Source of the DNA: CAMLFJ01 sp040902305
Lineage (GTDB): Bacteria > Methylomirabilota > Methylomirabilia > Rokubacteriales > CSP1-6
Reading direction: 5' to 3'
DNA length: 64,000 nt
Assembly (NCBI GenBank): GCA_040902305.1
Contig: JBBDXN010000130.1
Location: 18,880 to 82,879, forward strand
Positions 39,079 through 47,492 of this stretch are shown piece after piece (the stretch's first letter is position 1; every line of letters starts with the position of its first letter). The translations under genes and the position numbers were made by a program. The notes under the pieces were generated by a model. It saw only the letters and a list, made by a program, of their open reading frames with translations. It searched no databases and was not told the DNA's origin.

Positions 39079-40374
39079 ATGGCGAACCACGACAACGATG
39101 CGCAGGAACTCTGGTACCGCGGCAAGGTCACGCGCCGGCGCTGGCTCGGCCTGAGCGCGGCGGCGGCGGGAGCGGTCGGGGCGGGGATGCTGGTGCCCGC
39201 GCCGTGGCGCTCCGCCTTCGGTCAGGCCAAGCCCTTCAAGGTCGGCACGCTGCAGCCCCTCTCAGGCGCGGCGGCGGCCGGCGGCAAGACCGCCCTGGTC
39301 GGCACCCAGATGGCGGTGGACCGTATCAACAAGTCCGGCGGCATCAACGGCCGGCCCATCGAGCTGATCGTGGCCGACTACGAGTCCAAGCCCGACGTCG
39401 GCCGGCGCAAGGCGGAGAAGCTGGTGGTCGAGGACAAGATCGACGTGCACCAGGGCGGCTTTCTCTCCAACGTCTGCCTGGCCTGCATGCCGGTGTGGGA
39501 AGAGCACAAGACGGTCAACATGATCGGAGTGTGCCTCGACACCACCATCACCACCACCAAGTGCAGCCGCTATACCTTCAGGCCGTTCGACTATGCTCCC
39601 GCCCAGGCGGTGGCCTTCGCCCCGTATCTGGTCAACAACATGGGCAAGAAGTGGCATATCGCCTACGCCGACTATTCCTGGGGGCAGTCCACTCGTGACG
39701 CCTACGCGGAACAGATCAAGAAGGCGGGCGGCGAGGTCGTGGGCACGACTGGCATCCCGCTGGGCACCGCGGACATGACCGCGTTTCTCTCGAAGATCAC
39801 GGGCAGCTTCGACGGGTTCTTCGGCATCTTCTTTGGCAAGGACGGCATCACCATCGGCAACCAGGCCTTCGACCTGGGCATGACCAAGAAGTACAAGTGG
39901 GCGGGCGACGGCGCCATCGCGGAGTCCACCAACCTGCCCGCGCTCGGACACAAGATCGAGGGGTTCGTGGGCATCAACCGATACGTGCCGGTGCTGGACG
40001 CGCCGCTCAATACGCCCGGACACAAGAAGTTCTTCGAAGAAGCGGTGGCGCGGCTCAAGCAGATCGACCCGTCGGGCCCGCTGCCCGATCGCTACGTGCA
40101 GTCGAACTTCGAGGCCATGAACTTCCTGAAGCTCGGCATGCAGAAGTCGGGCTTCCGCGGCCTCCAGGACACGATGAAGCTGATCGAGTCGCTCGAGGGG
40201 CTCGAGGTCAAGGCCGGGGACGACTTCCCGCAGGGCGACAAGACGCTCCGTAAGGAAGACCACCAGGCGTTCCTCAGCGAGTTCATCTTCGAGATCAAGG
40301 GCGGCAAGCACCGGATCGTGCAGGTCGTCCCGAAAGAGAAGACCATGTTCCCGCCGGCCTGCAAGTTCGCCTAA
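39079..40374 (+). CDS. ABC transporter substrate-binding protein, branched-chain amino acid (LivK) type
   Basis: 431 residues. A twin-arginine signal (KVTRRRWLGLSAAAAGAVGA, ending near SAFGQA) indicates export by Tat to the periplasm. The mature part begins FKVGTLQPLSGAAAAGGKTA and continues with the type I periplasmic-binding fold (INGRPIELIVADYESKPDVG). It probably captures an amino-acid-like or small amide ligand for the permease encoded downstream. The ATG at 39079 has ACAGGAGG upstream; the longer ORF runs out of the aminotransferase gene. Confidence 0.92.
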   Translation: MANHDNDAQELWYRGKVTRRRWLGLSAAAAGAVGAGMLVPAPWRSAFGQAKPFKVGTLQPLSGAAAAGGKTALVGTQMAVDRINKSGGINGRPIELIVADYESKPDVGRRKAEKLVVEDKIDVHQGGFLSNVCLACMPVWEEHKTVNMIGVCLDTTITTTKCSRYTFRPFDYAPAQAVAFAPYLVNNMGKKWHIAYADYSWGQSTRDAYAEQIKKAGGEVVGTTGIPLGTADMTAFLSKITGSFDGFFGIFFGKDGITIGNQAFDLGMTKKYKWAGDGAIAESTNLPALGHKIEGFVGINRYVPVLDAPLNTPGHKKFFEEAVARLKQIDPSGPLPDRYVQSNFEAMNFLKLGMQKSGFRGLQDTMKLIESLEGLEVKAGDDFPQGDKTLRKEDHQAFLSEFIFEIKGGKHRIVQVVPKEKTMFPPACKFA

Positions 40375-41202
40375 GTGACGGCTGACCGCTCCAGGCGCGC
40401 CGCCCCCCCTCCCCTTCCCCTCTCTCCTCTGGAGAGAGGGGAAGGGGGGAGGGGGGGCGGCGTCGCCGCGCCAATCCTCCGCACCGAAAGCTTGACGGTC
40501 CGATTTGGGGGCCTGACCGCCCTCAATGACGTCACCGTCGAGGTGCAGCGGGGCGAGATCCGCGCGATCATCGGGCCCAACGGAGCCGGCAAGAGCACCT
40601 TCTTCAATTGCCTCACCGGCGTGCTGCGCCCCTCGTCGGGGCGGATCCTCTTCGACGGCGACGACATCACGGGGCTGCCGCCCAACCGCATCTCCCAGAA
40701 GGCGATCGCCCGCTCGTACCAGATCACCAATATCCTGCCCAATGCCACCACGCTGGAGAACGTGCGCATCGCCGCCCAGTCGCGCCGGCACGGCTGGAGC
40801 CTGCTCACGCACCATCGCGCCTACCGGGACATCATCGACAAGGCGGAGGCGGTGCTGCAGGCGGTGGGCCTGCGGGACAAGGTCGGCGAGCTGGCCGCGA
40901 ACCTCTCCCACGGCGAGCAGCGGAACCTCGAGATCGGCATCGCGCTGGCCACCGAGCCCCAGCTCCTGTGTCTGGACGAACCGACGGCGGGCATGAGCGC
41001 CGCGGAGACCCACGACACCATGGAGCTGGTCCGCCGAATCTCGAAGGACCTGACCATCATGATCGTGGAGCACGACATGCAGGTGGTCATGGAGCTGGCC
41101 CAGCGGATCACCGTGCTGCACTATGGCGAGGTCCTGGCCGAGGGCACGCCCGCCGAGATCCAGCGAAACCCGAGGGTGCTGGAGGTTTATCTCAAGACGT
41201 GA
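40375..41202 (+). CDS. livG: Branched-chain amino acid-type ABC transporter ATP-binding protein (LivG)
   Basis: 275 residues, about 20 more than usual. ATPase motifs: Walker A IGPNGAGKSTFFN, signature LSHGEQRNLEIG, Walker B LLCLDEPTAGMS, switch His in IVEHDMQVV. The GTG start directly abuts the livK-type TAA. The first 32 residues include PPLPLSPLERGEGGRGGG encoded by palindromic element copy D; no other ATG, GTG or TTG lies before the conserved ILRTESLTVRFGG block. The element is therefore translated unless a non-standard start is used. Confidence 0.93.
   Translation: MTADRSRRAAPPPLPLSPLERGEGGRGGGVAAPILRTESLTVRFGGLTALNDVTVEVQRGEIRAIIGPNGAGKSTFFNCLTGVLRPSSGRILFDGDDITGLPPNRISQKAIARSYQITNILPNATTLENVRIAAQSRRHGWSLLTHHRAYRDIIDKAEAVLQAVGLRDKVGELAANLSHGEQRNLEIGIALATEPQLLCLDEPTAGMSAAETHDTMELVRRISKDLTIMIVEHDMQVVMELAQRITVLHYGEVLAEGTPAEIQRNPRVLEVYLKT
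40398..40463 (+). repeat. Palindromic element, copy D, at the livG N-terminus
   Basis: A long near-perfect inverted repeat: CTCCCCTTCCCCTCTCTCC, TCT, GGAGAGAGGGGAAGGGGGGAG, with GC-rich shoulders CGCCCCCC/GGGGGGCGGCG. The whole element lies in the livG reading frame right after the substrate-binding gene. Strong secondary structure here could set the expression ratio of binding protein to membrane components. Confidence 0.85.
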
Positions 41203-41936
41203 GCGCCGCCGGGCCTCCGGCTCCGCCCCTCGTCGCCGTCGAGGGGATCCACACCTACTACGGCAAGAGCCACATCCTCCACGGGGTTTCCCTGGAAGTG
41301 GGGCCGGGCGAGGTGGTCGGTCTCCTCGGCCGCAACGGCGTGGGCAAGAGCACCACGCTCAAGACCGTCATGGGCCTCGTCAATCCGAGCCAGGGTGAGA
41401 TCCGGTATGAGGGCCGTCACATCACCGGGCTGCCGTCCCATCGCCTGGCGCGACTCGGGATCGGCTACGTGCCGGAGGACCGCCGGATCTTCCGCCTGCT
41501 CACCGTGCTGGAGAACCTGCGCACCGGGCTCGACCGCAGGGGCGTGACGGAGAACCGGAAGCAGGCGCTCCTGGACAAGGTCTACCAGTACTTTCCCGTG
41601 CTCGCGGAGCGGCGCAGCCAGGCGGGCGGTACGTTGTCGGGCGGTGAGCAGCAGATGCTCGCCATCGCGCGCGCGATGATGCTCGAGCCGAAGATCATCC
41701 TGCTCGACGAGCCCACCGAAGGGCTCATGCCCCGGATGGTCTCGCAGATCCGGCAGATCATCGACGTGCTGCATCGGGAGGGGGTCGCCATTCTCCTCGT
41801 GGAGCAGAACGTGCCGCTCACCCTCGAAGCGAGCCAGCGCATCTACATCATGGAGAAGGGCGTGGTCCGCCACCACGGCCCCGCCGCCGAGCTGCGCGCC
41901 AACGACGCGATCATCCACCAGTACATGGGAGTCTAG
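41199..41936 (+). CDS. livF: Branched-chain amino acid-type ABC transporter ATP-binding protein (LivF)
   Basis: 245 residues. Walker A LLGRNGVGKSTTLKTVMG, signature LSGGEQQMLAIARAMML, Walker B IILLDEPTEGLMP, and LLVEQNVPLTLEAS are standard LivF features. The N-terminus reads VEGIHTYYGKSHILHGVSL. The GTG start overlaps the livG stop (GTGA), so the two ATPases are coupled and act as a heterodimer. Confidence 0.94.
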   Translation: MSAAGPPAPPLVAVEGIHTYYGKSHILHGVSLEVGPGEVVGLLGRNGVGKSTTLKTVMGLVNPSQGEIRYEGRHITGLPSHRLARLGIGYVPEDRRIFRLLTVLENLRTGLDRRGVTENRKQALLDKVYQYFPVLAERRSQAGGTLSGGEQQMLAIARAMMLEPKIILLDEPTEGLMPRMVSQIRQIIDVLHREGVAILLVEQNVPLTLEASQRIYIMEKGVVRHHGPAAELRANDAIIHQYMGV

Positions 41937-41939
41937 GCC

Positions 41940-42812
41940 GTGGACATCCCGTTTGACCAGATCCTCATCCAGACGATCAACGGCATCGTCACCGGCATGA
42001 TCCTGGCCCTCGTCGCCTCGGGGCTGACCCTGATCTTCGGCATCATGGACGTGGTGAACTTCGCGCACGGCGAGCTGTTCATGCTGGGCGCCTACGTGGG
42101 CGTGATCACGGTGGTCGTCACCGGGAGCTTTTGGATCGCGCTGCTGGTGGCCATCGTGATCATCGGGCTGCTCGGCGCGGTCATCCAGTTCACGACCCTG
42201 CGTCCGCTCCTCGGGCGCGATCCCCTGACCACCATCCTGGCCACCTTCGGGCTGTCGCTCGTGCTGCAGAACTACGCGCTCTGGCAGTTCGGCCCGGTGG
42301 CCAGGAGGATGCCGGAGCCCTTCACCGGCCACTTCACCCTGTTCTACCTCGACTACCCGTGGTACCGGATCGCCATCGCGCTCCTCTCCGCCGCCATCAT
42401 CGGGGCGCTCTGGCTCTTCCTGAAGTTCGGCACCTACGGCATCTGGATCCGCGCCACCACCCAGGACCGCGTCATGGCCGCCGCCATGGGCATCCCGGTC
42501 CCCTGGGTGCACACCGGCGTCTTCGCGATCGGCGCCGGGATGGCCGCAGCCAGCGGCGTGCTCTTCGCCCCGCTGGTGGGTGTCAACCACGCGATGGGGC
42601 TCGACTGGGTCTTGAAGGCGTTCATCGTCGTGGTGGTCGGGGGCATGGGCAATCTCGGCGGCTCGATCGCCGCCTCGATCTTCATCAGCCTGCTGGAGGC
42701 CTACGCCTCGCTCTGGGTGAGCCCGGCCCAGGCAGTGATCGTCTCCTTCATCGTGCTGATCCTGACCTTGCTCTTCCGCCCGACCGGCCTCTTCGTGCCG
42801 ACCCCCAAATGA
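41940..42812 (+). CDS. livH: Branched-chain amino acid-type ABC transporter permease (LivH)
   Basis: 290 residues, about eight hydrophobic helices. LivH signatures: QTINGIVTGMILALVASGLT, FGIMDVVNFAHGELFMLGAY and the cytoplasmic coupling segment WIRATTQDRVMAAAMGIPV. VVVVGGMGNLGGSIAASI is conserved late in the protein. The GTG start lies three bases after livF. It forms the inner-membrane channel with LivM. Confidence 0.94.
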   Translation: MDIPFDQILIQTINGIVTGMILALVASGLTLIFGIMDVVNFAHGELFMLGAYVGVITVVVTGSFWIALLVAIVIIGLLGAVIQFTTLRPLLGRDPLTTILATFGLSLVLQNYALWQFGPVARRMPEPFTGHFTLFYLDYPWYRIAIALLSAAIIGALWLFLKFGTYGIWIRATTQDRVMAAAMGIPVPWVHTGVFAIGAGMAAASGVLFAPLVGVNHAMGLDWVLKAFIVVVVGGMGNLGGSIAASIFISLLEAYASLWVSPAQAVIVSFIVLILTLLFRPTGLFVPTPK

Positions 42813-43762
42813 GCGCGCGCAATCCCGTCGCTTTCTGGACCGGCTTCTGCGTCATCCTGGCGCTGCTGATCGCGGCGCCCCTGGTGCTGCCCGAGTTCTG
42901 GCGCCGCTTCGTGACCGAGATCCTGATCTGGGGCTTGCTCGCCATGTCCTCCGACATCCTGGTCGGGTACACCGGCATGATCTCGTTCGGCCACTCGGCT
43001 TTCTTCGGGCTCGGGATGTACGGGGCCGCCGCCGCGCTCCTCTCGGTCAAGCCGCCGAATCTCTGGCTCGCCATCGCCTATGGACTGGTCGCGGCGGCGG
43101 TCATCGCCGCCTTCGTGGCCTACTTCTCTACGCGGCTCCGCGACATCTACTTCTCCATCACCACGCTCGTCTTCTCGCAGATCTTCTACGTGATCATCTT
43201 CACGTGGACCGAGGTGACCGGCGGGGAGAACGGGCTCAACTTCAGCCGCCCCGCCCTCGGGATACCTGGGCTCTTCTCCATCCCCTTCACCTCGAACACC
43301 CTGCACTGGTTCGTGCTCGCGGTCGTGACGATCTCGTACCTCGTCCTCCGGCGCATCACCCAGTCGCCCTTCGGCATGGTGCTGCAGTCGATCCGGGAGA
43401 ACGAGCCGCGGACGCGGGCCATCGGCTACTCGGTGGAGCGCTACAAGATCGTGGCGGTGATGCTCTCCGGGGTGTTCGCGGGGCTGGCCGGCGTGCTCTA
43501 CGCGGTGCAGAACCGCTTCGCGGCGCCCGACTTCGTCTTCTTCCTGATCTCGGGTGAGGTCATCATCTTCAACGTCATGGGCGGAGTCGGTACCCTGGTG
43601 GGCCCCATCGTGGGCGCCGCATTCTTCCTGCTCCTGCGCGAAGGCTTCTCGCGCTTCTTCACCGAGTTCTACTTGATTCCCGTAGGGATCATCTTCACCG
43701 CGATGGTGATCTTCCTCCCGCAGGGCCTACTCGGGTTCCTGCGGCGGCGCCTCAACCAGTAA
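42809..43762 (+). CDS. livM: Branched-chain amino acid-type ABC transporter permease (LivM)
   Basis: 317 residues, multiple membrane helices. LivM signatures: SSDILVGYTGMISFGHSAFFGLGMY, RLRDIYFSITTLVFSQIFY and the coupling helix SIRENEPRTRAIGYSVERYK. The ending FLPQGLLGFL is typical. The ATG overlaps the livH stop (ATGA). Last gene of the cassette; dut converges on it 34 bases downstream. Confidence 0.94.
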   Translation: MSARNPVAFWTGFCVILALLIAAPLVLPEFWRRFVTEILIWGLLAMSSDILVGYTGMISFGHSAFFGLGMYGAAAALLSVKPPNLWLAIAYGLVAAAVIAAFVAYFSTRLRDIYFSITTLVFSQIFYVIIFTWTEVTGGENGLNFSRPALGIPGLFSIPFTSNTLHWFVLAVVTISYLVLRRITQSPFGMVLQSIRENEPRTRAIGYSVERYKIVAVMLSGVFAGLAGVLYAVQNRFAAPDFVFFLISGEVIIFNVMGGVGTLVGPIVGAAFFLLLREGFSRFFTEFYLIPVGIIFTAMVIFLPQGLLGFLRRRLNQ

Positions 43763-43796
43763 CGGGCGAGGCAGTCACCGTCCCCGGCGAGACACC

Positions 43797-44240
43797 TCAG
43801 GCGCCGGTGCTGCCGAAGCCGCCCGCTCCGCGCGGACTGTCTCCGAGCTGCCGCACCTCGACCAGCGTCGCCCGCGCCACCGGTTGGATCACGATCTGGG
43901 CGATGCGCTCGCCGCGCCCCAGGGTCGCGACCTCGGTCCCGTGATTGATGAGCAGGACGCGGATCTCCCCCCGGTAGCCCGAATCGATCAGGCCCGGCGC
44001 GTTCAGCACCGTCACCCCCGAGCGTAGCGCCAGCCCCGAGCGCGGCAGCACCAGTCCCGCGTAGCCCTCCGGAATCGCCACGCGCAGTCCCGTCGACACG
44101 AGCTGCCGGCCGCCCGACGGGAGCGTCACGGTGGTGGCCGCGAGGAGATCGAGCCCGGCGTCGCCCTCGCGCGCGTAGGCGGGGAGCGCGAGATCAGGAG
44201 CCTCGCGGACGACGTCGATCCGAACGGGTCTCGGGGGCAC
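43797..44240 (-). CDS. dut: Deoxyuridine 5'-triphosphate nucleotidohydrolase
   Basis: 147 residues. Hydrolyses dUTP to dUMP, limiting uracil in DNA and feeding dTMP synthesis. The five trimeric-dUTPase motifs are recognisable: REGDAGLDLLA, PRSGLALRSGV, NAPGLIDSGYRGEI, RGERIAQIVIQP and RGAGGFGSTG at the C-terminus. The first methionine fits family length. It stands alone on the minus strand. Confidence 0.95.
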   Translation of the reverse strand: MPPRPVRIDVVREAPDLALPAYAREGDAGLDLLAATTVTLPSGGRQLVSTGLRVAIPEGYAGLVLPRSGLALRSGVTVLNAPGLIDSGYRGEIRVLLINHGTEVATLGRGERIAQIVIQPVARATLVEVRQLGDSPRGAGGFGSTGA

Positions 44241-44308
44241 GAGCGCTTATACCACGAAGCGGTTGCGCACGCGGATCCGCGGGTCGGCTGGGCGGCGCGG
44301 TGGACGAA

Positions 44309-44374
44309 GCGGGGGAGAGGGAGCCGGTTGGTGATCCCTCTCCCCCGCGAGGGGGAGAGGGCAGGGTGAGGGGG
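44309..44374 (+). repeat. Palindromic element, copy E, with a second competing stem
   Basis: Copy E proper (44336-44374) is CCCTCTCCCCC, loop GCGA, GGGGGAGAGGG, then CAGGGTGAGGGGG. Just upstream, GCGGGGGAGAGGGA (44309-44322) is a perfect complement of 44335-44348, so two mutually exclusive hairpins are possible. It lies in the 173-base gap between dut and the response-regulator gene, otherwise without visible coding sequence. Confidence 0.82.
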
Positions 44375-44413
44375 CGCCCTCCCTGCCGACCGGGGCTTCG
44401 TGAGTATTCCGGG

Positions 44414-44785
44414 CTAGCCGGGGAACAGCGTCGCCAGGAGCTGGCGGAACTCCTTGAGCTTGAACGGCTTGGTCACCACGGGCGCTTTCGAGTCGATGAG
44501 AAAGCGCCCGTAGCCCGGCGCCTCGTCCTCACCTGTGATGAAGATGAAGCGCGGCGCCGCGTCGGGCTTGCGGCGATGGATCTCCTGGTAGAGCTTCGGC
44601 CCGTCCACCTGCGGCATCTGCAGATCGCTCACCACCAGATCGTAGGTCTGCTGCTCGAGCAGCTTGAGGGCCGCCACCCCGTCCTCGGCTGGATCCACGG
44701 TGTGGCCGTCCGCGGACAGGGTCTCCACCAGCAGCTCCCGCATGTGCTCTTGATCGTCGGCGACGAGGACCCGGAGGGCTCGCAT
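44414..44785 (-). CDS. Single-domain response regulator (CheY-like)
   Basis: 123 residues, a receiver domain only. The acidic pair is VLVADDQEHMRELL, the phosphoacceptor Asp is in LVVSDLQMPQVDG, and the conserved Thr/Lys positions fall in IFITGEDE and VVTKPFKLKEF. There is no output domain, so it must act by protein contact. No kinase is adjacent. The ATG at 44785 follows a GGAGGG; the longer ORF upstream is antisense to comM. Confidence 0.88.
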   Translation of the reverse strand: MRALRVLVADDQEHMRELLVETLSADGHTVDPAEDGVAALKLLEQQTYDLVVSDLQMPQVDGPKLYQEIHRRKPDAAPRFIFITGEDEAPGYGRFLIDSKAPVVTKPFKLKEFRQLLATLFPG

Positions 44786-44870
44786 CCCTCCGAGTCTAGC
44801 AGATGCCTTCGGCGGAACGTATCGCTTCCGACACATTGACGCGGCCCTGAGGTGTTCCCACACTGGGCCC

Positions 44871-46391
44871 GTGCTCGCGCGCGTCCGCTCCGCTACGCTC
44901 AGCGGCATCGAGGCCGCCACCATCTTCGTGGAGGTGGACGTGACCCCGGGGCTGCCGTCCTTCACCACCGTCGGGCTCCCCGATTCGACCGTGCGCGAGA
45001 GCCGCGATCGGGTGCGGGCGGCCATCCGCAACGCGGGCTTCGAGTTCCCGATCGAACGGATCACTGTCAACCTCGCGCCGGCCGATCTCCGCAAGGAAGG
45101 CGCGGCGCTCGATCTGCCCACCGCGGTGGGCATCCTCTGCGCCACCGGGCTCGTGAAGCCCGGCCGACTGGAGCGCGCGCTCGTGGTGGGAGAGCTGTCG
45201 CTCGACGCCAGCGTGCGCCCGGTGCGGGGCGTGCTCCCGGTGGCCCTGCACGCCCGGCGGGAAGGCTTCACGCCGCTACTCGTGCCCGCCACCAATGCCG
45301 CCGAGGCCGGCGTGGTCCGCGGGATCGACGTCATTCCCATCGCGACCCTGCACGACGCGGTCGAGTACCTGAACGGCGAGCGGGAGATCGTCCCCGCGAC
45401 CGGCCGACTCGGCATCGATCGGGCGGGCGACGGCGATGGCCTCGACTTCTCCGACGTGCGGGGGCACGCGCACGCCAAGCGCGGGCTCGAAATCGCCGCC
45501 GCCGGCGCCCACAACGTGCTGATGATCGGGCCGCCTGGAACCGGCAAGACCATGCTCGCCCGCCGTGTCGCTTCCATCCTGCCGCCGCTATCGGTCGAGG
45601 AGGCCATCGAGACTTCCACGGTCTGGAGCGTCGCGGGGCTGCTACCGCCCGAACAGGGCCTGCTCACCGGGCGGCCGTTTCGCAGCCCCCACCACACGGC
45701 CTCCGAGGCCGGCCTGATCGGCGGGGGCGGCGGCGTCCCACATCTCGGCGAGATCAGCCTCGCCCATCACGGTGTGCTGTTCCTCGACGAACTGCCCGAG
45801 TTCTCGCCGCGCGCGCTGGAGGCCCTGCGCCAGCCGATCGAGGACGCCCGCGTCGTCGTCTCGCGCTCCGCCGGCACCGCCAGCTTCCCCGCTCGCTTCC
45901 AGCTCGTCGCCGCCGCCAACCCCTGCCGCCGGGGCTGCCCCTCGCTGCCTACCTGCGCCTGCTCGCCCGGCGAGCGCGCCCGCTACCTGGCCCGCCTCTC
46001 CCGGCCCTTGCTGGACCGCATCGATCTCCATCTCGAGATCCCCAGCCTGCCCTACGCTCAGCTCACCGGTGCCACCAGTGGCGAGCCCTCCGCGGTCATC
46101 CGCACCCGCGTCCTCGCCGCCCGCGCCCGCCAGGCCGTCCGCTTCACCGGCACCGCCACCCATGTCAACGCCCGCATGTCCGGCCGCCAGACCCGCCGGC
46201 ATTGCCCGTTGCCCGCGGATGCCGCCCGGCTCCTCGGTCTCGCGCTCACCCGCCTCGGCCTCTCCGTCCGCGCCCATGACCGCCTCCTGCGGGTGGCCCG
46301 CACCATCGCGGATCTGGCAGACAGCGACCCCATCACCGCCGAGCACGTGTCCGAAGCCATCCAGTATCGCGGTCTCGACCGCGCGCGATGA
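44871..46391 (+). CDS. comM: YifB/ComM family Mg-chelatase-like AAA+ ATPase
   Basis: 506 residues, typical. The N-terminal fold ATIFVEVDVTPGLPSFTTVG and ESRDRVRAAIRNAGFEFP is followed by AAA+ motifs: Walker A MIGPPGTGKTMLARR, Walker B GVLFLDELPEF, and a cysteine cluster NPCRRGCPSLPTCACSPGE. ComM homologues promote branch migration during natural transformation in some proteobacteria. The GTG start begins ARVRSATLSGIEA, the usual N-terminus. It is divergent from the CheY-like gene with an 85-base gap. Confidence 0.93.
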   Translation: MLARVRSATLSGIEAATIFVEVDVTPGLPSFTTVGLPDSTVRESRDRVRAAIRNAGFEFPIERITVNLAPADLRKEGAALDLPTAVGILCATGLVKPGRLERALVVGELSLDASVRPVRGVLPVALHARREGFTPLLVPATNAAEAGVVRGIDVIPIATLHDAVEYLNGEREIVPATGRLGIDRAGDGDGLDFSDVRGHAHAKRGLEIAAAGAHNVLMIGPPGTGKTMLARRVASILPPLSVEEAIETSTVWSVAGLLPPEQGLLTGRPFRSPHHTASEAGLIGGGGGVPHLGEISLAHHGVLFLDELPEFSPRALEALRQPIEDARVVVSRSAGTASFPARFQLVAAANPCRRGCPSLPTCACSPGERARYLARLSRPLLDRIDLHLEIPSLPYAQLTGATSGEPSAVIRTRVLAARARQAVRFTGTATHVNARMSGRQTRRHCPLPADAARLLGLALTRLGLSVRAHDRLLRVARTIADLADSDPITAEHVSEAIQYRGLDRAR

Positions 46392-46481
46392 GGGCAGGTT
46401 CGCGCCCGGTCGACGACTTGCCAATGGCTCCAGATATGAGAGGATGTCGGCGACTTTCGATCCTCGCGCCCGGAGGTCCCG

Positions 46482-47060
46482 ATGAGCCAATCCGGCAAGC
46501 CTCACCCCATGACGCTCGACCGCGACCGGACCGCTTTGGTCGTGATCGACGTGCAGGAGCGTCTCTTCCCCGCCATGGACGCCGACCATCGCGAGGAAGT
46601 GATGCGGAACATCAAGGTACTCACCGCGGCGGCGGGGCGGCTCCATCTGGGCACGCTGGTCACCGAGCAGTATCCGAAGGGCCTCGGCCATACCCTGCAG
46701 GAGGTCAAGGACACCTTGCCGGCGGCGGTCCAGCCGATCGAGAAGGTCGCGTTCTCCTGCTGGGGCGTGGAGGCGTTCCGCAGCCGACTCACCTCGACGG
46801 GGGCGCGCCAGTTGCTCCTGGCCGGCATCGAGGCCCACGTGTGCGTGCTGATGTCGGCGCTCGACCTGCTCGCCGAGGGCTACGCGGTTCACGTCGTGGC
46901 CGACGCGGTCACCTCGCGCACCCAGGCCAACTGGCGTCTAGCCATGGCCCAGCTCCGGCAGGCCGGGGCGGTGGTCACCACCACCGAGACCGTGCTCTTT
47001 CAGCTTCTGCGCCAGGCGGATACCGACGATTTCCGGGAGCTGGCGCGACTGATTCGCTGA
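46482..47060 (+). CDS. Isochorismatase-family hydrolase
   Basis: 192 residues. Catalytic Asp in ALVVIDVQERLFPAM, Lys in QPIEKVAFSCWGVEAF and Cys in AGIEAHVCVLMSALDLL. The pattern with a short KxxFS lid resembles the YcaC/hydrolase branch of the family. The substrate is unknown. A strong GGAGG precedes the ATG. Its stop overlaps the ATG of the next gene by one base, so the two are co-translated. Confidence 0.87.
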   Translation: MSQSGKPHPMTLDRDRTALVVIDVQERLFPAMDADHREEVMRNIKVLTAAAGRLHLGTLVTEQYPKGLGHTLQEVKDTLPAAVQPIEKVAFSCWGVEAFRSRLTSTGARQLLLAGIEAHVCVLMSALDLLAEGYAVHVVADAVTSRTQANWRLAMAQLRQAGAVVTTTETVLFQLLRQADTDDFRELARLIR

Positions 47061-47491
47061 TGCCGCGGTACTTCGACGTCCGGACCACGGTCCTCCTCGT
47101 GGTCGGCTACGGCATTCTCGCCGAGGAGGAGGATCGCCCGATCGGCTACGATCTGAAGCGCGCGATCAGCTCGCGCAGCGAGGGGGCGGACAATCGCACC
47201 GCGGTCGTGGTGACCGACATGTGGATGCTCAATCAGGAGATGGCCGATATGTTCCCGGCCGTCGCGGTCGGGGGGCCCGCGGTCAACGCGTTCACCGCCC
47301 ACATCTACGAGGATCTGCCGATCGCTTTCATGCGCGATCAGCAGATCTTCATCCAGATGAACCAGGACCGTGGCAAGCGAGCCGCGCTGTGGGGCATGGA
47401 CCAGCGCGGTACGCGGGAAGCGGCGGAGCTGTTCGTAAAGGACGGGCTGCTCGATCGCTTCCTCGAGCTGGTCTGGCTGCGGTCCGCCTGA
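47060..47491 (+). CDS. Hypothetical protein coupled to isochorismatase-like gene
   Basis: 143 residues with no recognised family. It starts PRYFDVRTTVLLVVGYGILAEEEDRPIGY and is mixed alpha/beta with methionine-rich patches (VTDMWMLNQEMADMFP). No signal peptide or clear membrane helix is seen; one stretch (TTVLLVVGYGIL) is mildly hydrophobic. The start codon overlaps the hydrolase stop (TGATG), which suggests a subunit or partner of that enzyme. This is inference from arrangement. Confidence 0.75.
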   Translation: MPRYFDVRTTVLLVVGYGILAEEEDRPIGYDLKRAISSRSEGADNRTAVVVTDMWMLNQEMADMFPAVAVGGPAVNAFTAHIYEDLPIAFMRDQQIFIQMNQDRGKRAALWGMDQRGTREAAELFVKDGLLDRFLELVWLRSA

Positions 47492-47492
47492 C

